A DNA stretch of 64,000 nucleotides from Calothrix sp. NIES-3974 (GTDB lineage Bacteria; Cyanobacteriota; Cyanobacteriia; Cyanobacteriales; Nostocaceae). A program made the position numbers and the translations under genes. This document shows positions 1-8,198 of this stretch, piece by piece (positions within the stretch are counted from its first letter, which is position 1; each line of letters starts with the position of its first letter). The notes beneath the pieces were generated by a model, which made no database searches, had not been told where the DNA came from, and saw nothing but the letters and a program-made list of their open reading frames with translations. The DNA lies in NCBI RefSeq assembly GCF_002368395.1, contig NZ_AP018254.1, forward strand, positions 4,588,001-4,652,000, written 5' to 3'.

Positions 1-768
1 GACGCAGTGTGGTTACTTTTGCGTAATATCGATTATCTTGTACTTGGCAATAAATGAAACTAGAATAATCAACGGTTACAGCCCCTGATATGTAGCAAGC
101 ATTAGCGTAAACTATATAAGTCCTATTTCAATAGGGTTCGGATAAGAAAATTCATAAACCCCAAATAATTGTAGAGACTAGATATATCGCATCTCCCGAA
201 ACCACAAAGAAGAATCATTAACTGAACTGTATTGAGTCCTGTTGATGAAAAATCCGGGCATGGGGATGGTGACAGATATTCTCAATATAGCGGAGTTTTG
301 AGGGCTAATTGTAAAGTTAATTTAAAACCAATGTCCGATGATGGCTGTTTCGGTTAGATATGGAGTGTGGATAAATCCTATATTTCTCTCAAGGGAGTGA
401 TAAGCCTTGAGTAATGGGTTGATTTTCCTATTTGATGTGGAGGGAGTGGGGAGTAGGGAGTTGTGAGTGGTGTAATAATGTGGGACACTTGTGAAGTATT
501 CAGGAAAAAGGTACTGTTAGGGAAATATTCCACACCTAAACATGGCTGCTAATTTGAATTCTCCGCGACTTCTCTCCACATTTCTCAAAATCTGATCAAA
601 CTTAGATTCATGGGTTTTGCACTGCGACAAAGTTATGACCAGTTAAAAAGGGTTGAAATACCTTCTGAATAAAGATTACCATATGGGCGATCGCTCTGAC
701 TCGTGAGAAATGGGGATTCTGTCTCCTATCTCCTGTATCCTGTATCCTGTATTCTTTCCAGATTGTTT
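1..768. other. Repeat-filled intergenic region upstream of dnaB
   Basis: No gene or tRNA is visible. Bases 1-25 resemble the right end of the inverted-repeat element at 50008-50106. Bases 26-117 are a copy of the 92-bp repeat. Bases 146-206 resemble the two flanks of the segment at 12264-12395, but lack about 70 bp present there. Bases 386-470 are an inverted, degenerate copy of the repeat at 6090-6205. Bases 732-752 hold three tandem CCTGTAT heptamers just before the dnaB start. Confidence 0.7.
26..117 (+). repeat. 92-bp dispersed MITE-like repeat, copy A
   Basis: Begins ATATCGATTATC and ends GTAAACTATAT. The same sequence occurs at 25031-25122 (minus), 45710-45787 (plus, truncated) and 61884-61975 (minus). 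The three full copies have the same length. The ends form a short imperfect inverted repeat (ATATCG / CGATAT), as in a miniature transposable element. It holds no ORF. Confidence 0.85.
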
Positions 769-2127
769 ATGTCCGACGAGTTAAAGTTTCAAGGTTCAGG
801 GATAGACCGCTTACCACCACAGAATATTGAAGCGGAGGAGGCGATTTTAGGAGGAATTTTACTTGATCCGGAGGCAATTAGTCGAGTTAGCGATCGCTTG
901 GTTGCGGATGCTTTTTATTTAAGCGCTCATCAGGAAATATACCAAGCTGCGTTACGTCTACATGCTCAGGGGAAACCGACGGATTTGCTGACGATGATTG
1001 CATGGTTAACTGACCATGATTTATTAACTAAAATTGGTGGACGCAGTAAGTTAATTTCTCTGCTGGATCAAACTGTTTCGGCAGTTAATGTGGATGTACT
1101 AGCGCAATTGGTGATGGATAAATATACCCGTCGGCAGTTGATTAAGGCGGGGAATGAGGTGGTGCAATTAGGGTATGAGACGGAAACGGAGTTACCAAGG
1201 GTTTTAGATCAGGCTGAACAGAAGATTTTTGGGGTGACTCAGGAACGTAGTCAATCGGGTTTGGTGCATATTGCGGAAACCTTAATTGCGAATTTTCAGG
1301 ATATTGAGGAGCGAAATCAGGGGGTTGCCTTACCGGGGATTACCTGTGGTTTCTATGATTTGGATGCGATGATTAATGGTGGTTTTCAACGGTCGGATCT
1401 AATTATTGTTGCGGGTAGACCAGCGATGGGGAAAACCAGTTTCTCGATGAATATAGCCCATTATATTTCTGGACATGTGCGCTTACCCGTGGCGATTTTT
1501 AGTTTGGAAATGTCGAAGGAACAGTTAGCATTACGGATGCTTTCGTCGGAAGCGGGGATTGAAAGTAGTTATTTAAAAAGTGGTAGGATTAGTCAGAACC
1601 AGTGGGAGTCTTTAACTAGGGCGATTGGTTTACTGTCGGAAATGCCCATTTATATCGACGATACCCCTAATATTACCATTAATGAAATGCGATCGCAAGC
1701 CCGAAGATTGCAAGCTGAACAGGGTATGGATTTAGGTTTGATTTTAATTGATTATTTGCAATTAATGGAAGGTGCAGGGGATAACCGGGTGCAGGAATTA
1801 TCCAAAATTACCCGTAATCTCAAAGGATTAGCTAGGGAATTAAATGTACCCGTGATTGCCCTATCCCAGTTAAGTAGAGGTGTGGAAGCAAGAACAAATA
1901 AACGTCCAATGCTGTCCGATTTACGGGAATCGGGTTCCATTGAACAGGATGCGGATTTAGTCATGATGTTATACCGGGATGATTACTACAACCCGGATAC
2001 CCCCGACCGAGGAATTGCGGAAGTAATTATTGCAAAACACCGTCATGGACCCACAGGAACAGTGAAATTACTATTTGACCCCCAATTTACCAAATTCAAA
2101 AATTTAGCCCGTCAGGGAGGATATTAG
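769..2127 (+). CDS. dnaB: Replicative DNA helicase DnaB
   Basis: Replicative hexameric helicase that unwinds DNA at the fork and binds DnaG primase. The N-terminal DnaB domain (from about residue 14, 'RLPPQNIEAEEAILGG') is followed by a RecA-like C-terminal ATPase. That domain carries Walker A 'GRPAMGKTS' near residue 216 and Walker B 'LILIDYLQLM' near residue 325. The C-terminal 'KHRHGPTGTVKLLF' is intact. Length is 452 aa, normal for the family. The ATG at 769 is chosen over an in-frame GTG at 703 because homology begins at 'MSDELKFQ' and the extra 22 residues would be encoded by heptamer repeats. No intein interrupts the ATPase motifs, unlike dnaB of some cyanobacteria. The usual neighbour rplI is not present in the preceding 700 bp. 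Confidence 0.96.
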   Translation: MSDELKFQGSGIDRLPPQNIEAEEAILGGILLDPEAISRVSDRLVADAFYLSAHQEIYQAALRLHAQGKPTDLLTMIAWLTDHDLLTKIGGRSKLISLLDQTVSAVNVDVLAQLVMDKYTRRQLIKAGNEVVQLGYETETELPRVLDQAEQKIFGVTQERSQSGLVHIAETLIANFQDIEERNQGVALPGITCGFYDLDAMINGGFQRSDLIIVAGRPAMGKTSFSMNIAHYISGHVRLPVAIFSLEMSKEQLALRMLSSEAGIESSYLKSGRISQNQWESLTRAIGLLSEMPIYIDDTPNITINEMRSQARRLQAEQGMDLGLILIDYLQLMEGAGDNRVQELSKITRNLKGLARELNVPVIALSQLSRGVEARTNKRPMLSDLRESGSIEQDADLVMMLYRDDYYNPDTPDRGIAEVIIAKHRHGPTGTVKLLFDPQFTKFKNLARQGGY

Positions 2128-2268
2128 AGCATCGCCATCTCTATACAAGATTGATTTATTCAGCCCTGCGTCAGTAATATGAGTTAAAAGTGATATTTTG
2201 GCGATCGCGCGTAATTTGACAGTAATGACTTGGAAAATAGAGTACAAAATATCAAACGACAGGAGAAA

Positions 2269-3525
2269 TCAACGACTATCTTGAATCCTATTCGCAGCTA
2301 AACTATCCTCAATCGCTCCTTCGGTGGTTAGCTGTCCTAAAGCTCCAGAAACCATCAGCTTGGGTAAATTTTCAATATCTTTGAGACGCGTTAATTTACT
2401 TTCCCCCGTATTCACATCACGGTGAACCACCACCACCGAAGGGACAATCTCCATTCCAAATGCATCCAGCAATGCAGGGTTATGGGTGGTGACGAGGATA
2501 TTTATTTCACGCTGTCTACCCAATTCTAGCAGCATCCTCGCAAGTAATTCGGCACGAGAAGGATGTAACCCACTATCCACATCTTCAATAATTAAACGAC
2601 TATGACGGGGAATTGTTAATAAAGCCGTCATAATTGCCAAAAATCTCAAGGTTCCATCGGACATACTGCGAGCGTCAATTTCTTGAATCTGTCCGTGAGT
2701 CCACTCTTCTTCACAGTAAAGCATGGCATCTCCACCAAGTCTACCAATACGTTCAGCCCAAACTTTGACGATATTTCCTGCGGGTAAACCCTGAGCATAT
2801 TCACACAAAGTCTCTTCAACTTCGTCCCGTACACGGGTTGACAAACCAGCAATTACACCTGCAATATTTGACCCATCACTATCGAGGGTTTTCGAGATAG
2901 GTGAGTAACCCCGCATTCGTTCGGGAACAGGATTTAAAACAAAGATTTTTTCTAAACTGCTAATAATCAGATTTACTTCGGTAATGTTATCGAGAATGTA
3001 GGTATTTTTAAAGTAGTTGAGAATAGATTTATGGTGATTAGGTAATGTCCATCGGGCATTTTTGTACAGGGTAGAAATTTTTAAAATGATATCTTTATAA
3101 TCATGGGAGTCAATATACCCAGAAATAATATCGCGTTCAAATACAACTTTAGTTTTATCTCGCTGATACTCACGATAAATGATTTTTTCTGCTAAAATTT
3201 CTGCATCGGGCTTAGTATCAACATTCACACTATATAAATAATCTACTTGATTACCTTCCCCATCCACCAGCACTTTTAAAGTAAATTCGCGCTCTGGTTT
3301 TAATGCAGCCCAATCAATTCCTCCACGAATTGGAGTTAAAGTTTTATCTCCAGCAAGAGAAGCATCTATTGTATTCCCACTTACAAGACGTTTTAACAAT
3401 ATAAATGCTTCCACTAGATTAGATTTACCACTGGCATTTGTACCGACAATTACCGTAAATGGTGAAAGTGGTAGTTCGGCATAGGCAAAACTTTTCCAGT
3501 TTTCTAAAATTAGTTGCTTGAGCAT
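2269..3525 (-). CDS. AAA family ATPase, RecF/OLD-like, without nuclease domain
   Basis: A P-loop ATPase of the AAA_21 / RecF-SMC-like type. Walker A 'GTNASGKS' lies at residues 28-35. An ABC-type signature-like 'SMSDGTLRFLA' lies near 287, Walker B 'LIIEDVDSGLHP' near 311, and the H-loop 'TTHNP' at 346-350. The arrangement is that of OLD-family ATPases, but at 418 aa it has no C-terminal TOPRIM nuclease. No recognisable partner (HNH, RloB-like or toxin gene) sits next to it. It is flanked by dnaB on the opposite strand and an AI-2E transporter on the same strand. Function is unknown; DNA-linked or defence roles are typical of relatives. The family call is firm and the role is not. Confidence 0.8.
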   Translation of the reverse strand: MLKQLILENWKSFAYAELPLSPFTVIVGTNASGKSNLVEAFILLKRLVSGNTIDASLAGDKTLTPIRGGIDWAALKPEREFTLKVLVDGEGNQVDYLYSVNVDTKPDAEILAEKIIYREYQRDKTKVVFERDIISGYIDSHDYKDIILKISTLYKNARWTLPNHHKSILNYFKNTYILDNITEVNLIISSLEKIFVLNPVPERMRGYSPISKTLDSDGSNIAGVIAGLSTRVRDEVEETLCEYAQGLPAGNIVKVWAERIGRLGGDAMLYCEEEWTHGQIQEIDARSMSDGTLRFLAIMTALLTIPRHSRLIIEDVDSGLHPSRAELLARMLLELGRQREINILVTTHNPALLDAFGMEIVPSVVVVHRDVNTGESKLTRLKDIENLPKLMVSGALGQLTTEGAIEDSLAANRIQDSR

Positions 3526-3656
3526 GAACTACTAGGATAATTAGGGTTAACAGTTAACAGTTAGCAGTTAACAGAAAAGGTCAATCATTAACTAAATAAG
3601 ATGATTAAGATTATGCATCCTGTATTTTGTTTCCTGTACTTTGTTGAATAATTATC

Positions 3657-4820
3657 CTATGATTTTTTGATTTCTACATCTGAGATTTCCCCAGTTATAT
3701 TTGTAGTGATATTGGGGTTAGTCTCCGGCTGAACATGGGTTGATAAATTGAATTCCCCGGAGCGCCAAATATCCGCAACATCTTTGATAAAACTGGCAAT
3801 GGGTATGGCAACTAATAAACCAAGTATACCAGCAAATTTAGCTCCTAATAGTAGAGAAATTACTACCCAGATAGGATTGAGACCAGTTAAATTACTGAGG
3901 AGACGAGGTGCAATTACATTGGAGTTAATTTGGTCGGTGGCGATCGCAACGATTAAAACCTCCAATCCTAGCCAGAAATTTTGTAAGCCGACTAACAATA
4001 CCACCAAGGAAATACCGATACCTGTACCAAAGGGAAAGAGGGAGAAAAATCCGATGGTGATGCCAAATAATAAGCCTAAAGGAACCTTTAACACCCAAAA
4101 AGATAGGGTTAATAAAACAGATAAAATCGCTCCAATAGTAGCTTGACCAATAAAATAATTTTGAAAATCCTCACGAATTAATTGGCGAATGGGAGTGCCA
4201 ATTTTCGGGTTAAACCATTGAAAAATTCCATCCCAAAGTTTTTCTCCATTCAAAACCATGTAAATTGTTAATACAATCGTCAGCAATACATTCACAATCG
4301 TGCTAATTGTATCCACAGCAAAACCCAAAATTTTACCTGTAAAGGATTGGAATTGGGTGGATAAACGGTCAAGAGCTTGGGTAATTAACCCCCCAACATT
4401 AATCGGAAATTCCTCTTGTTGGAGAATCCAACCTTGGAAAGCTTCAATTTTTTCCGTTCCTGAATCAATCCAACTTGGCAAAACTTGAGTTAATTCATAC
4501 AACTGCTCAAAAATCACCGGAACCAGAGTAAAACCAACTGCTACAACGATAACAATTGTTAAGAGTAAAACAAATGCGATCGCAATTATCCGGTTTAGTC
4601 CCCGACGCTGAAAAAAATTAATCGGATAATCTAACACAAATGCTAATAAGGCAGCAGAAATAAATATGCTTACTAACGGTTGAAAATACTTTAAAACAAT
4701 CAATAATACCCAGCCATTCAAAACTATCAAAGGAAAGGTGATTCCCCAAATTAACCAACGTGGTAACTGATTTGCTGAGATTTTTGATGATGACTCGTGA
4801 GGTGCAGGTAGATTATTCAT
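3657..4820 (-). CDS. AI-2E family (PerM/UPF0118) membrane transporter
   Basis: Multi-pass inner membrane protein of 387 aa. Hydrophobic segments lie near residues 22-70, 75-105, 165-195 and 225-345. The family hallmark is the C-terminal permease region with 'LFGITIGFFSLFPFGTGIGI' and 'IAPRLLSNLTGLNPIWVVIS'. Members include TqsA (autoinducer-2 export) and PerM, and some act as Na+/H+ antiporters, so the substrate cannot be assigned. The start is the ATG at 4820. A CTG TAC/heptamer-rich 130-bp spacer separates it from the ATPase gene. The final 30 residues are polar and cytoplasmic-looking. Confidence 0.9.
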   Translation of the reverse strand: MNNLPAPHESSSKISANQLPRWLIWGITFPLIVLNGWVLLIVLKYFQPLVSIFISAALLAFVLDYPINFFQRRGLNRIIAIAFVLLLTIVIVVAVGFTLVPVIFEQLYELTQVLPSWIDSGTEKIEAFQGWILQQEEFPINVGGLITQALDRLSTQFQSFTGKILGFAVDTISTIVNVLLTIVLTIYMVLNGEKLWDGIFQWFNPKIGTPIRQLIREDFQNYFIGQATIGAILSVLLTLSFWVLKVPLGLLFGITIGFFSLFPFGTGIGISLVVLLVGLQNFWLGLEVLIVAIATDQINSNVIAPRLLSNLTGLNPIWVVISLLLGAKFAGILGLLVAIPIASFIKDVADIWRSGEFNLSTHVQPETNPNITTNITGEISDVEIKKS

Positions 4821-4879
4821 TTGATTTGCTATTTAAAATGAATTTAAAACGGTATATTTGTCGTTATCAACTGTACTGT

Positions 4880-4932
4880 ACAGACGCGACATGTCGCGTC
4901 TCTCCTGATACAGACGCAACATGTAGCGTCTC
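4880..4932. repeat. Two tandem copies of the AGACGCGACATGTCGCGTCT palindrome
   Basis: Copy one is at 4882-4901 (perfect 20-bp palindrome). Copy two is at 4912-4931 (degenerate). They lie between the Nudix and AI-2E genes and could form stem-loops in the transcript. About 21 related copies occur through the window. Confidence 0.8.
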
Positions 4933-5016
4933 TCCCTTCTCCCGACTCCCAAAAACGAGCTTGTTAAGTATTAAAATCGACTTTTAAAACACCCTCTTAG
5001 GGATTTGCGAACTTGA

Positions 5017-5454
5017 TTAATCATACCAATTACTAATAAACTCCAGTAAAATTTGCCGATGTAAAACCCCCAGGGGACGTTCTTCCCCTGCAACTCGAGA
5101 AAAAGCTTTTCCCTGCTGAATTTCTGGAATTGAAATTAAACCCATGTCCCATCCCTCATGTAATACTAATTCTTCCATACTGACTTCTAAAGGTGCATAA
5201 AACACATAACGAATCACCTTTTCGTCCGCGTAGATACCAAATTGACGCAGTGTGGGAGGTAAAACATAACCAACCTCCTCTAACACTTCCCGTTTTACAG
5301 CTTGTTCAGGTGTTTCTCCCGGTTCTAGATGTCCCCCAAAAAACCCCCAAATACCTGGATTGGCAATATTGGGAATATTATCGCGCAATTGCATCAAAAA
5401 TTTATCGTCCTGCTGGAGAATGGCGATCGCGACTTCAGTGGGTTGTTGATTCAT
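5017..5454 (-). CDS. Nudix (MutT-family) hydrolase
   Basis: Hydrolyses a nucleoside-diphosphate-linked substrate. The Nudix box is complete at residues 41-63: G41, E47, R55-E56, E59-E60 and G62 fit GX5EX7REUXEEXGU exactly, so the metal-binding glutamates are present. Length is 145 aa, a single Nudix domain. The motif follows 'NPGIWGFFGGHLEPGE', which resembles 8-oxo-dGTP or NDP-sugar hydrolases of cyanobacteria. The substrate is not predictable. It stands alone, with palindromic repeats on its 3' side and a lipoprotein gene 47 bp upstream on the same strand. Confidence 0.9.
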   Translation of the reverse strand: MNQQPTEVAIAILQQDDKFLMQLRDNIPNIANPGIWGFFGGHLEPGETPEQAVKREVLEEVGYVLPPTLRQFGIYADEKVIRYVFYAPLEVSMEELVLHEGWDMGLISIPEIQQGKAFSRVAGEERPLGVLHRQILLEFISNWYD

Positions 5455-5501
5455 GGGTTTTGCCGTGTGGGATTTCTTAATGCTATATATTTCACTAAAA
5501 A

Positions 5502-5936
5502 TTACTTTTCTTCTAAGTATATTTCCCCAAAATTCTGCCCTTCAAAAGAAATACTTTGGTAACGTAGTTGACCTTTTATCACCACTTGAGAATTGACTTT
5601 TAAATTATTTTGCTCCGTTAGCACCCAAATCTTGCCGGTGTTGTCATCAATTTGGTAGGCATATTTTTTGACTAGAGGTACACGTTGAATGACTTTACCT
5701 TGGACATAAACCGTAGTCTGCTCCTGATTTGGAATCAAGTCAGAAGATAAATCACGAATTGGTGTGACATTTGCACCAATCATATTTATCCCCGAACCAG
5801 TGATACTACCACAAGCACCTAACATCACTGTTGAGGTCAAAACGATAAACCCCCAACAGATTGTTTTTGTATATGAGTAAAAAATACTTCCTAACTGCAT
5901 AAACCCGGTCATGGGATAATTTTTGCTTTTCTGCAT
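5502..5936 (-). CDS. Putative lipoprotein with an OB-fold-like domain
   Basis: A hydrophobic segment 'CWGFIVLTSTVMLGAC' ends in a lipobox (L-G-A-C), so a lipid-anchored envelope protein is predicted. The mature part has a small beta-rich domain ('VYVQGKVIQRVPL', 'YQIDDNTGKIWVLTE', 'SQVVIKGQLRY') that looks like a BOF/OB-fold module. That is an inference from the strand pattern. Four start codons are possible: TTG at 5957, and ATG at 5936, 5912 and 5900. None has a clear ribosome-binding site, so the 5' end is uncertain. It may be co-transcribed with the downstream Nudix gene. Confidence 0.65.
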   Translation of the reverse strand: MQKSKNYPMTGFMQLGSIFYSYTKTICWGFIVLTSTVMLGACGSITGSGINMIGANVTPIRDLSSDLIPNQEQTTVYVQGKVIQRVPLVKKYAYQIDDNTGKIWVLTEQNNLKVNSQVVIKGQLRYQSISFEGQNFGEIYLEEK

Positions 5937-6050
5937 CAGTATATATTGTCTATTCAATTTTGGTGGTTAAGTCTCCACTAAGTTGGGAGTTGGGAATAGT
6001 GTTTGCGTCAGTGTCTGTGAAGAGGAAGGATGGTGATTACCAAGTAATAA

Positions 6051-6221
6051 TAGACACGCTACGTGTCTAGACTACTCTCCCCGGATTTCTCACAAACTTC
6101 TCAAACTTTCAGTGAGTAGGGAGTGGGGAGTGGGGAGTAGGGAGTAGCAGGAAAATAAACCCACTACTCAAGGCTTATCACTCCCTTTTGAGAAATACAG
6201 GTCTCACCCCCCGTTTACAAG
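6051..6221. repeat. Dispersed repeats flanking the left end of the IS
   Basis: Bases 6051-6069 are a palindrome (TAGACACGCTACGTGTCTA). Bases 6090-6205 are a roughly 115-bp element with ends TTTCTCACAAA and TTTTGAGAAATA. It contains tandem GTAGGGA/GTGGGGA heptamers at 6116-6148. Related copies lie at 26327-26436 and, inverted, near 386-470. No gene is seen. Confidence 0.65.
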
Positions 6222-7794
6222 GCTATCCATTACCCGGATCTTTCTTAACAAAAAGTAAAAATACTTAAAAGAAGACGAAAGGCTTGATAGGTATAGTTTT
6301 GAGAGAGGAAAGATAGGGTGTAAAAAATGGAAAAATGGGCAGCAAGGGAATTGAAGCACTTGGATTTGGGAGATAAACGGCGAAACAAGCGTTTGATAAA
6401 GATGGTAGAAGATTTAGCAGCACAACCAACATCGAGTGTACCTCAAGCATGTGGGAGCGTAGCAGCGACAACAGCAGCATATGATTTGTGGAGTTCGCCG
6501 TATATAAAACCATCAGATATAAGCAATGGACATATCAAAAGTACAATCGAAAGGGCAAAAGAACACGAGATAGTATTAGCAATACAAGACACAACAAATA
6601 TGGATGTAACAAGTCATCCAGCAACAGAAGGAATTGGATATCTAGACCAGAGAAAAAGTTTAGGATTAAAAGTACATTCAACGTTATTATCAAGCATAAA
6701 AGGAGTTCCACTGGGAGTAATAGACCAACAAGTATGGTCAAGAAATATCGAAGATTTAGGAATAGCAAAAACACGTAGAAAAAGACAAACAGAAGAAAAA
6801 GAAAGCCAAAGATGGTTGGAAGGGCTAGAGAGAACAAATAAATTACTACCAGAAAAGATAAAAATCATAACAGTAGCAGACTCAGAAGCAGATATATTTG
6901 ATTTATTTAATCAGGAAAGACCAGAAAATAGCCACTTACTAATCAGAGGAACTCATAATAGAAAAGTTAGCCATACAGCGAATTATCTACATGAGGCGAT
7001 CAGGTCAAGTCCAACTCAGGGAGAAGTAGAAGTCAAGGTAAGAAGAAATCCAGAAAGACCAGAAAGGATAGCAAAACTAACAATTAGATACGAAACAGTT
7101 GAAATAGAAGTACCAAAAAATAAGCTCGGGCGTTCGCTTTGTAAACCAGTAAAACTACAGGTGATATTAGCAGAAGAAAAGAGTCCACCATCGGAGATAA
7201 AACCAATCAGTTGGTTATTGTTAACGACATTGGAAATTAATAGCCTTGAAGATGCGGTAAAATGTGTTGAATGGTATACATATCGTTGGTTAATCGAGCG
7301 TTATCACTATACATTGAAAAGCGGTTGTCGAATCGAGGAATTACAACTGGAGACAGGAAAACGCCTATCAATGGCATTAGCGACATATTCGATTGTGGCA
7401 TGGCGATTATTATGGTTAACTTACCAAGCAAGGGATAATCCAGAACAAAGTTGTGAAACGGTTTTAACTACAGTTGAATGGCAATCTTTATGTGTAAGTG
7501 TGAACAAAAACCCAATTCCACCAGATCAGCCACCAACATTAAGAGAAGCTGTACGAATGATTGCTCGACTAGGTGGTTTTCTGGGTCGTAAAGGTGATGG
7601 GGAACCTGGAGTCAAGACGATTTGGAGAGGGTTACGACGATTGCACGATATCGCCGTAACTTGGAAGCTAGCCCATCAAATCTAAATGCATACTTTCTGA
7701 GTTTTGTCTAATCTTAATGCTTAATCCCTCTACTGAAATCATTTCTATAATCGCTTTTCAGACTTTGTTAAGAAAGATGTGACTAATGGATAGC
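6222..7794 (+). mobile_element. Complete IS4-family insertion sequence
   Basis: A 1573-bp element with imperfect terminal inverted repeats of about 31 bp. The left end (6222-6252) and the reverse complement of the right end (7764-7794) both read GCTATCCATTA, then five variable bases, then ATCTTTCTTAACAAA. They match at 27 of 31 positions. It contains one full-length transposase gene. No target-site duplication is seen: the 9-bp flanks are GTTTACAAG and AACTCCGGG. This suggests that one flank was rearranged after insertion. The right end abuts a CRISPR remnant. Confidence 0.88.
6327..7685 (+). CDS. IS4-family (Tn5-like) transposase
   Basis: DDE transposase of 452 aa. The N-terminal Tn5-type DNA-binding domain ('ELKHLDLGDKRRNKRL') is followed by the catalytic core. 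Candidate catalytic residues are D88 ('AIQDTTNMD'), D185 ('VADSEADIF') and E324 in 'YRWLIERYHYTLKSGC', which fits the IS4-family YREK motif. The C-terminal region resembles the Tn5 dimerisation domain. The frame is intact from ATG to stop with 105 bp to the left end, so the element may still be active. Base composition is more A-rich than in neighbouring genes. Confidence 0.93.
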   Translation: MEKWAARELKHLDLGDKRRNKRLIKMVEDLAAQPTSSVPQACGSVAATTAAYDLWSSPYIKPSDISNGHIKSTIERAKEHEIVLAIQDTTNMDVTSHPATEGIGYLDQRKSLGLKVHSTLLSSIKGVPLGVIDQQVWSRNIEDLGIAKTRRKRQTEEKESQRWLEGLERTNKLLPEKIKIITVADSEADIFDLFNQERPENSHLLIRGTHNRKVSHTANYLHEAIRSSPTQGEVEVKVRRNPERPERIAKLTIRYETVEIEVPKNKLGRSLCKPVKLQVILAEEKSPPSEIKPISWLLLTTLEINSLEDAVKCVEWYTYRWLIERYHYTLKSGCRIEELQLETGKRLSMALATYSIVAWRLLWLTYQARDNPEQSCETVLTTVEWQSLCVSVNKNPIPPDQPPTLREAVRMIARLGGFLGRKGDGEPGVKTIWRGLRRLHDIAVTWKLAHQI

Positions 7795-7808
7795 AACTCC
7801 GGGGGGAA

Positions 7809-7920
7809 GTTTCCAATCAATTATTTCCCCTCATAAGAGGAGACCCAATCGGGGGCTTTTTTAATTCTAGTCTCCTCTTATGAGGTTTCCAATCAATTAT
7901 TTCCCCTCATAAGAGGAGAC
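7809..7920 (-). CRISPR. Two-repeat CRISPR remnant, leader end, truncated by the IS
   Basis: Two identical 36-bp repeats lie at 7809-7844 and 7885-7920. On the minus strand they begin GTCTCCTCTTATGAGGGG and end AATTGATTGGAAAC, a typical cyanobacterial repeat 3' end. A small CCTC-TTAT-GAGG hairpin lies inside. The single spacer (7845-7884) is 40 bp. A leader-like sequence lies at 7921-8110, so the array reads on the minus strand. After the second repeat only 14 bp remain before the IS end at 7794, and no repeats are found beyond the IS. No cas gene is in the window. An alternative is a non-CRISPR pair of direct repeats. Confidence 0.72.
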
Positions 7921-8110
7921 CCCTTCATTTTAAACCCAGATACAGCAAGGTGTCCAGAGGCGGATTGCGAGGGGGTCTAAAAATTTGTCGTCGAAGCAGT
8001 AAAAATCCATGAGAAAAATCCTTCAAACCCTTACACAGCAAGGCGGCGAGGGGGTCAACGAAAAAAATGGTATTTCAGCGATTCTCTGACCCCCTCGCAT
8101 TATTGGTGTA
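7921..8110 (-). promoter_or_regulatory. CRISPR leader-like region
   Basis: Read on the minus strand, this stretch contains GACCCCCTCGC three times or as its complement (near 7969, 8054 and 8088). It also has CCTTGCTGT twice, and ends GGGTTTAAAATGAAGGGG directly against the first repeat. From memory, leaders of cyanobacterial arrays have a very similar GACCCCTCGC / CCTTGCTGT layout. The adjacency to the repeats is direct observation. The leader function is inferred. Confidence 0.55.
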
Positions 8111-8198
8111 GCAAGCGGAAAATAGTACAGGGGTACGGGCTACTTCTGCACCAAACATACGGTCAGCTTTTTCCGCACTTATACAAAATACCCTATCT

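Noticed and set aside
703-768. In-frame GTG extension of dnaB by 22 codons
   Set aside because: The extra residues are encoded by heptamer repeats and do not resemble DnaB; the ATG at 769 starts the family sequence.
6535-6837. 100-codon Leu/Phe-rich antisense ORF within the transposase gene
   Set aside because: It is the complement of the A-rich transposase coding strand; hydrophobicity is a by-product.
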